Source: Mesorhizobium wenxiniae (GTDB lineage Bacteria > Pseudomonadota > Alphaproteobacteria > Rhizobiales > Rhizobiaceae). From it: 64,000 bases of DNA. The DNA is taken from assembly GCF_002284535.1 (NCBI RefSeq), contig NZ_NPKH01000024.1:62001-126000 (forward strand), written 5' to 3'. The position numbers were made by a program, and so were the translations under genes. The notes beneath the pieces are model-generated. The model ran no database searches. It was not told the DNA's origin and saw nothing but the letters and a program-made list of their open reading frames with translations. Each line of letters opens with the position of its first letter. Within the stretch, counting starts at the first letter, position 1. Positions 59,334-64,000 of the stretch are shown one piece after another.

Positions 59334-60500
59334 GTGCGCTACGACGTCGTCATCATCGGCGGAGCCATCGTCGGCTCCTCGATCGCCTATTATCTGCGCG
59401 AGGAAGGGTTTTCCGGTTCGATCGCGCTGGTCGAGCGCGACCCGCAATTCGCCCATGCGGCAACGACGCTGTCCTGTGCTTCCATTCGCCAGCAGTTTTC
59501 AATTCCCGACAACATCCGCCTGTCGCAGTTCACGCTGAAACTATTCCGGCGGCTGACGGAAGAGTTTGGAGCCGACGCCGATATCGGCTTTCGCGAAGGC
59601 GGTTATCTCATCCTCGCCGGCGAGAACGGACTGCCGATCCTCAAGGCGAACCACGAGGCGCAGATCGCCGAAGGCGCCGACATCGTCCTTGAGGATGCGG
59701 ATGCGTTGGTGCGTCGCTTCCCATGGCTATCGGCCGAAGGCATCACCGCGGGCGCCTATGGCCGCAGCGGCGAGGGCTGGTTCGACGCGCATGCGATGCT
59801 GATGCTGTTCCGCAAGGCGCTGCGCGAGAAAAACATCGATTTCGTCACCGCTGACGTGACCGGCATCGAGCGGCAGGGCGACCGCGTCACCAGCGTCAAC
59901 CTCGATAATGGCGAGCGGCTCGAGGCCGGCATCGTCGTCAACGCCGCCGGGCCGAATGCCGGCAAGGTTTCTGCAATGGCCGGACTGGTACTGCCGGTGG
60001 AACCGCGCAAGCGCAATGTCTTCATCTTCGAGGCGCGCGAGAAATATGCCGACATGCCGCTGCTGGTCGATCCGAGCGGCATTTATGTCAGGCCGGAAGG
60101 CTCGGTCTACATCACCGGCGGCGCCGAGCCGCAAGAGGGCGACGGCCCCGCCGATCCCGGCGATTTCGAGCCCGACTGGCCGCTGTTCGAAGAGGTGATC
60201 TGGCCAGTGCTGGCGACCCGCATTCCCGCCTTCGAAGCGATCAAGCCGACGCGCGCCTGGGCCGGTCATTACGACTACAACACGCTCGACCAGAACGCGG
60301 TGATCGGCCCGCATCCGCAGGTCAGGAATTTCCTCTTCGCCAACGGTTTTTCCGGCCACGGCCTGCAGCAGGCGCCGGCGGTTGGCAAGGCGATGGCCGA
60401 GCTGATCGTGCATGGCGGCTACCGCACGGTGGATTGCGCGGCGTTTGGGTACAGCCGTGTCGCAGAGGGGCGGGCGTTTCGCGAATTGAACGTGATCTGA
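59334..60500 (+). CDS. FAD-dependent oxidoreductase (DAO family)
   Basis: A 388-residue flavoenzyme of the D-amino-acid oxidase/glycine oxidase type. The FAD-binding loop is VVIIGGAIVGSSIAYYL, the substrate-side arginine segment SCASIRQQFS follows, and the C-terminal FAD segment is NGFSGHGLQQAPAVGKA. It oxidises an amine or amino acid in the cytoplasm; sarcosine, glycine betaine derivatives or an amino acid are all possible. It starts at GTG 59334 and its 3' end overlaps the convergent DUF72 gene by 82 bases. Confidence 0.9.
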   Translation: MRYDVVIIGGAIVGSSIAYYLREEGFSGSIALVERDPQFAHAATTLSCASIRQQFSIPDNIRLSQFTLKLFRRLTEEFGADADIGFREGGYLILAGENGLPILKANHEAQIAEGADIVLEDADALVRRFPWLSAEGITAGAYGRSGEGWFDAHAMLMLFRKALREKNIDFVTADVTGIERQGDRVTSVNLDNGERLEAGIVVNAAGPNAGKVSAMAGLVLPVEPRKRNVFIFEAREKYADMPLLVDPSGIYVRPEGSVYITGGAEPQEGDGPADPGDFEPDWPLFEEVIWPVLATRIPAFEAIKPTRAWAGHYDYNTLDQNAVIGPHPQVRNFLFANGFSGHGLQQAPAVGKAMAELIVHGGYRTVDCAAFGYSRVAEGRAFRELNVI

Positions 60501-61228
60501 GGCGCCATCACGTCTATGGCAAGGGCGTTGCCGAGCGCATGGCCCTTAACCGTGTTGTCGAAAATGCACCAGACCTCAGCGCCCGCCGCACTCGCCGCAT
60601 CCAGCCGCTGCCTGATCGCGATCAGGCTGTCAGTGTCATAGTCCGAGTAATAAATACGCGGCGCGCCATGCAGGCGGAAATAGACGAGGCCCGGCCAGCC
60701 GGATGGCGTGGCTGCAGCGGGAACGCGAGCCGGATCGGCTGCCACACGCGCTACACGGAAGCCGGTCAGAAGCGCATCGGCGTCCTGTTCGAACCAGCTC
60801 GCATGACGAGGCTCGCAAGCTATTTTCGAGCCGGTTTGCTTTCGCAACAAACCGAAGAACTCCTCGGTGACACGCGGCTCGAAGGACAGGCTGGGTGGCA
60901 ACTGCACTAGCAGCACAGCTAGCTTCCGGCCTAGGCCTCCGGCCTGCCCGAGGAATGCCCCGATCAGGTCTTCGCAGTCGGCAAGCCGATGCTCGTGTGT
61001 CACGGCCCTGGGGACCTTCACGCAGAAGCGGAAATCTTCCGGGACCGAATGCGTCCAACGCTCATAGGTCTCACGGCGGTGCGGCTTATAAAAGGATGAA
61101 TTGATTTCGACGCCGGCAAGACGGCCGGAGTAACGCTCGAGATGCGCCCCGGATCCCGGGAAAAGATCCTTGTAGCGCGACGGGATGCCCCAACCGGCCG
61201 TGCCCACGAAGCATCGATGCTTTTCCAT
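60419..61228 (-). CDS. DUF72-family protein
   Basis: A 269-residue TIM-barrel-like protein. FVGTAGWGIPSRYKDLFPG and VEINSSFYKPHRRETYERWT are the DUF72 landmarks, and FRFCVKVPRAVTHEHRL and VWCIFDNTVKGHALGNAL complete the pattern. Despite wide distribution the activity is unproven; a DNA- or RNA-processing nuclease role has been proposed for the family. Its last 82 bases overlap the oxidoreductase gene tail to tail, which is unusual for this family. Confidence 0.88.
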   Translation of the reverse strand: MEKHRCFVGTAGWGIPSRYKDLFPGSGAHLERYSGRLAGVEINSSFYKPHRRETYERWTHSVPEDFRFCVKVPRAVTHEHRLADCEDLIGAFLGQAGGLGRKLAVLLVQLPPSLSFEPRVTEEFFGLLRKQTGSKIACEPRHASWFEQDADALLTGFRVARVAADPARVPAAATPSGWPGLVYFRLHGAPRIYYSDYDTDSLIAIRQRLDAASAAGAEVWCIFDNTVKGHALGNALAIDVMAPQITFNSRNARPSATRLYPNAAQSTVR

Positions 61229-61365
61229 GCTGGAGATGTGGACAGGGCACTGCGCAGGTCAAGGGAGCGGTACTAGGCCGAGACCATGCGGCCGGCGCTC
61301 ACCTGTCAGCACTATTCCGCGTGCTCGGCCGCTGCTTGGCTCCCGCCGGCAGAAAAATGCGTCCG

Positions 61366-61791
61366 TCAGCGCTCGCGGCCGAACCAGAACGCGTCGGCCA
61401 TGCGCGCCATGCCGATCCGCTCGTAGAAGCCGACGGCGTCGGGCACGGAGATCAGTGAGATGGCGACGGAAGGTCCGAGCTGCCGCCGCGCTTCGTCGAG
61501 CAGACCCTTGCCGATGCCGAGCCCTTGCGCCGATTTGCAAACGGCGAGCTCGGAAATATAGCACACCCATGAGAAGTCGGTGATGCCTCGGGCGAGGCCA
61601 ATCAGCGGCTTGCCAAGCGCATCGAGGCGCGCCGTCAACACCAGATCTGCATTGGCAAGCATCGCCTTCAGACGGACGTCGTCATCGATAGGTCGAGTGA
61701 CGCCGAGGCCGGATTCCACCAGCACGCGGCGGAACTCGGCTGCGTCGAGGGCCGGTTCGCTGGCGTAGAGGACTTTGGGACGTGTTGTCAT
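61366..61791 (-). CDS. GNAT-family N-acetyltransferase
   Basis: A 141-residue acetyltransferase. FSWVCYISELAVCKSAQGLGIGKGLLDEARRQL contains the acetyl-CoA loop Q-x-x-G-I-G-K-G, and ISLISVPDAVGFYERIGM is the usual C-terminal part. The start at 61791 is preferred; the open frame continues to 62025 but the extra N-terminus overlaps leuD and is not protein-like. It is divergent from leuD with about 150 bases between. Substrate unknown. Confidence 0.88.
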   Translation of the reverse strand: MTTRPKVLYASEPALDAAEFRRVLVESGLGVTRPIDDDVRLKAMLANADLVLTARLDALGKPLIGLARGITDFSWVCYISELAVCKSAQGLGIGKGLLDEARRQLGPSVAISLISVPDAVGFYERIGMARMADAFWFGRER

Positions 61792-61945
61792 GCCGCCCAA
61801 GGTGCACCATAGGGCGGCAACTTTGAAGCGGTCTGTGCTCCAAGGGCCAAGGCCAGCCGAAAACAGCTGCCTTTTATTTGCCCGCAGCTTTGTGTAAACC
61901 GGGCGCCAACACATCCCCGCAGCGAAAAGAAGACGGGCAAAGACC

Positions 61946-62551
61946 ATGGAAAAATTCACCAAGCTCACCGGCGTTGCCGCGCCGATGCCGATCGTCAATG
62001 TCGATACCGACATGATCATCCCCAAGGATTATCTCAAGACGATCAAGCGCACCGGGCTCGGCAGCGGACTGTTCGCCGAAATGCGCTACAAGGACGACGG
62101 TTCGGAAAATCCGGATTTCGTGCTCAACAAGCCGGCCTATCGCAAGGCGCAGATTCTGGTCGCCGGCGACAATTTCGGCTGCGGATCGAGCCGGGAGCAC
62201 GCGCCGTGGGCGCTGCTCGATTTCGGCATACGCTGCGTCATCTCGACCTCGTTCGCCGACATTTTCTACAACAACTGCTTCAAAAACGGCATCCTGCCGA
62301 TCACCGTCAGCCCCGAGGATCTGGAGAAGCTGATGGACGACGCCTCGCGCGGTTCCAACGCAACGCTGTCGGTCGACCTCGAAGCCAAGGAAATCCGCGG
62401 ACCGGACGGCGGCGTGGTCAAGTTCGACCTCGACGACTTCAAGCGGCACTGCCTGCTCAACGGGCTCGACGATATCGGCCTGACCATGGAGAAGGCCGAC
62501 GCCATCGCCTCGTTCGAGAAGAAGAACGCCGAGTTGCGACCCTGGGCCTGA
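61946..62551 (+). CDS. leuD: 3-isopropylmalate dehydratase small subunit LeuD
   Basis: A 201-residue LeuD of the alphaproteobacterial long type. NVDTDMIIPKDYLKTI and ILVAGDNFGCGSSREHAPWAL are the substrate-swivel motifs, and TSFADIFYNNCFKNGILPI follows. With LeuC (not in this window) it isomerises 2- to 3-isopropylmalate in leucine synthesis. The gene begins with ATG 61946. It stands alone, as is usual in rhizobia, where leuC is elsewhere. A strong chromosomal marker. Confidence 0.97.
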   Translation: MEKFTKLTGVAAPMPIVNVDTDMIIPKDYLKTIKRTGLGSGLFAEMRYKDDGSENPDFVLNKPAYRKAQILVAGDNFGCGSSREHAPWALLDFGIRCVISTSFADIFYNNCFKNGILPITVSPEDLEKLMDDASRGSNATLSVDLEAKEIRGPDGGVVKFDLDDFKRHCLLNGLDDIGLTMEKADAIASFEKKNAELRPWA

Positions 62552-62612
62552 ACGGTACGATGAACCCGGCCGCGCCAGGCCGGGTTCGTGTCGGCTGAAC
62601 GGAGGGACAGTC

Positions 62613-63539
62613 ATGACACGTTCGCTTCTTGCCGGCGCCTGCGCGCTGGCGTGGATTCTGATGCCGGCGGCTGGCGCGCATGCACAGACCGACATGGTGC
62701 TCGTGCCGGCTGACGATGCGTCCGGGGCCGCCGACCTGGGCGCGTCGAGCAACGCGGCCCTAGCGGACGATGACAGCCAAGCACCGGTCTTGTTCGAGAG
62801 TGGGCAGCTGACCATCTCCCAACAGGAAGAGTATGGCGAGAAGGTGCTGGCCTATGACGGCAAGCAGCTGGCCAGCAATTACGAGGTGTCCTTCGACAAG
62901 ATCGTCAAGGTCGGCGGGGTCAACGTCGCGCTGGTCGATGTCGGCGATGGCGGCAACCAGTGCGGCCCGGCCAAGGTGATCGTCTGGAAGCCAGAAGGCG
63001 GCACCATCCAGAGCATCACGGTCGAGCAGGATGAATGCGGCGCACCGCCGGCTGCGATCTCCGACAGCGCGATCTATTTCGTGCCCTACCTGCTGCCGGG
63101 CGTTTCCAAGCCGGCGCTGCAATGGTCGCCGACGGACGGGCTGACGACTGCCGGCAATCTCACCTATATGCCGGAGCCCGGCACTGACTGGAAAGACGTC
63201 GATCCGTCGAAATACGACAACGTCGTCGACGCTTTCCACAACGAGGCCGTCTACAGGCTGGCCGAGACGCTGCTCGGCAAGGAGATGCCCGAGATGGCGA
63301 CCAGCCTGCTGGTCGGCGGCGGCACCGAGAAAGCCGCTTCGGGCGCCTTCTATGCCAGCGGCTGCGTGCCGCACGATTGCGGCGGCAATGACGGCTTCAT
63401 GGTGGTCGATCCGGCCAACCACAAGCTCTATTTCGCCCGCCGGGGCGACAAGCCCGAGCCGGACGCGTGGCCAGCTGTGAACACGTGGCCCGCCGAGGTC
63501 AGGGAAGCGATGGACAAGGCGCTCGGCTCGCCGAATTAG
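62613..63539 (+). CDS. Secreted protein of unknown function
   Basis: A 308-residue protein with a Sec signal peptide (LLAGACALAWILMPAAGAHAQ, cleavage after AHA near residue 24). The mature part has two cysteine pairs likely to form disulfides (GNQCGP...DECGAP and ASGCVPHDCGGND) and looks all-beta. No enzyme motif was found. The segment GGNDGFMVVDPANHKLYFARR resembles a domain in other small periplasmic proteins of rhizobia, including inhibitors or ligand-binding proteins. A terminator hairpin for the opposite strand follows. Confidence 0.75.
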   Translation: MTRSLLAGACALAWILMPAAGAHAQTDMVLVPADDASGAADLGASSNAALADDDSQAPVLFESGQLTISQQEEYGEKVLAYDGKQLASNYEVSFDKIVKVGGVNVALVDVGDGGNQCGPAKVIVWKPEGGTIQSITVEQDECGAPPAAISDSAIYFVPYLLPGVSKPALQWSPTDGLTTAGNLTYMPEPGTDWKDVDPSKYDNVVDAFHNEAVYRLAETLLGKEMPEMATSLLVGGGTEKAASGAFYASGCVPHDCGGNDGFMVVDPANHKLYFARRGDKPEPDAWPAVNTWPAEVREAMDKALGSPN

Positions 63540-63611
63540 CGTCTTGCTTCGCGCCTTCGTTCCCGAGGCGGGGCCGAGCGGCGGCTGTCGTACCCTTGGA
63601 GCATCAACAAA

Positions 63612-63636
63612 AAAGCCCGGCGCATGGCCGGGCTTT
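63612..63636 (-). terminator. Terminator of the lytic transglycosylase gene
   Basis: AAAGCCCGGC at 63612-63621 pairs with GCCGGGCTTT at 63627-63636 around a five-base loop. A T run follows on the minus strand only, so it ends the gene that stops at 63657. Confidence 0.85.
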
Positions 63637-63656
63637 CCGTCGAACAGAGATTTCTA

Positions 63657-64000
63657 TCAATCCGCATCGATCGCCGTGGCCATGCGGGCGATGGCCTGTT
63701 GATAGACGCTCGCGGAATTCCAGCCAGCAATTGCGCCCATATTCGCCTGCGCGCTCGCGCCAGCCCGCCAACCATGACCTCTGAGGAAGTTGGCGGTGGA
63801 AGCCAACGCAGTGGCCTTGTCGCGCAGATTTTTGTTGCCAACTCCATATGTCAAAACGTTCCCCGGCAGGAACTGCGTGTGGCCGATCTCGCCATGCGCG
63901 GCACCGACCGACGAGGCACTCAAAGCGCCGCTATCAACCAGCTTTAGGGCTGCAACAGCATGCGGGTAGAAGAACTCCGGGCGGCGGCAATCGTAGGCAA
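63657..64000 (-). CDS. Lytic murein transglycosylase (MltB/SLT type), C-terminal part
   Basis: The frame is open from the right edge of the window, so the N-terminus is missing. The visible C-terminal 114 residues include YDCRRPEFFYPHAVAALK, GEIGHTQFLPGNVLTYGVG and TANFLRGHGWRAG, which fit the MltB-like soluble lytic transglycosylase fold. The enzyme cleaves the glycan strands of peptidoglycan in the periplasm. The catalytic Glu of the GExSxTQ-type motif would be the Glu in GEIGHTQ. Signal peptide not visible here. Confidence 0.88.
   Translation of the reverse strand, partial: AYDCRRPEFFYPHAVAALKLVDSGALSASSVGAAHGEIGHTQFLPGNVLTYGVGNKNLRDKATALASTANFLRGHGWRAGASAQANMGAIAGWNSASVYQQAIARMATAIDAD

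Noticed and set aside
57564..59456. Long minus-strand open frame (about 630 codons) opposite the regulator and kinase
   Set aside because: It is an antisense shadow of high-GC genes; no motif, and the plus strand encodes clear two-component proteins.

Overview
The window looks like chromosomal DNA of a Rhizobiales alphaproteobacterium, most like Mesorhizobium. The basis is the high-GC codon use, the LeuD, DnaE2/ImuB/ImuA, CreBC-like, DUF4173 and DUF72 proteins, a GTTC-N7-GTTC LexA box, rhizobial REP-like palindromes, and an unusual number of class III nucleotidyl cyclases. The genus is an inference from protein character; no database was searched.

Left edge (1-1184): no intact gene. It holds two diverged copies of a block made of a 72-bp direct repeat, a hairpin and the 3' part of a tRNA-Gly gene, followed by a fragment of a Tat-exported solute-binding protein. 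The intact tRNA-Gly(GCC) lies at 44014-44088 on the minus strand. The 43 kb between the partial copies and the intact tRNA may therefore be an island, or several stacked insertions, at the tRNA 3' end. No integrase is visible, so this stays a hypothesis.

Polysaccharide and cyclic-nucleotide region (1185-37260): two MurG-like glycosyltransferases flank a GT4 enzyme, followed by a methyltransferase-like gene. A 904-residue ABC exporter-like protein has lost its ATPase residues and carries a large insert. Then come a cNMP-binding domain protein, an MBL-fold hydrolase, a polysaccharide deacetylase, another GT4 enzyme, a DUF3095 cyclase-like protein, a nucleotide-sugar dehydrogenase and a class III cyclase with an altered substrate pocket. 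An oligopeptide-type ABC importer (ATPase, binding protein, two permeases) follows, then a methyltransferase, a DUF5939 cyclase, a frameshifted membrane protein, a GNAT enzyme, an unrecognised 461-residue protein, a cyclase-TolB-TPR protein, a zinc-ribbon-cyclase-AAA-TPR protein, a peroxiredoxin-like protein and a 990-residue fusion of glycosyltransferase, methyltransferase and deacetylase.

GTPase operon (38168-43488): four tightly spaced genes encode a coiled-coil protein, a 1021-residue inner-membrane protein with four 136-residue repeats and an OmpA-type peptidoglycan-binding end, a Rab/Ras-like small GTPase, and an adenylyl cyclase with all catalytic residues. This is my best candidate for an undescribed system: envelope sensing passed through a GTPase to cAMP. 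Degenerate IS110 and IS256 remnants lie on either side of it.

Core-like region (44014-64000): tRNA-Gly, a YbaK/ProX deacylase, a thioredoxin-TPR protein, a Lon N-domain protein, Trm112, the SOS mutagenesis cassette imuA-imuB-dnaE2 behind a LexA box, a minimal metallopeptidase, a frameshifted small gene, DUF1737, a CitE-like lyase, a DUF4173 membrane protein with a response regulator and histidine kinase, an FAD oxidoreductase, DUF72, GNAT, leuD, a secreted protein and the end of a lytic transglycosylase gene.
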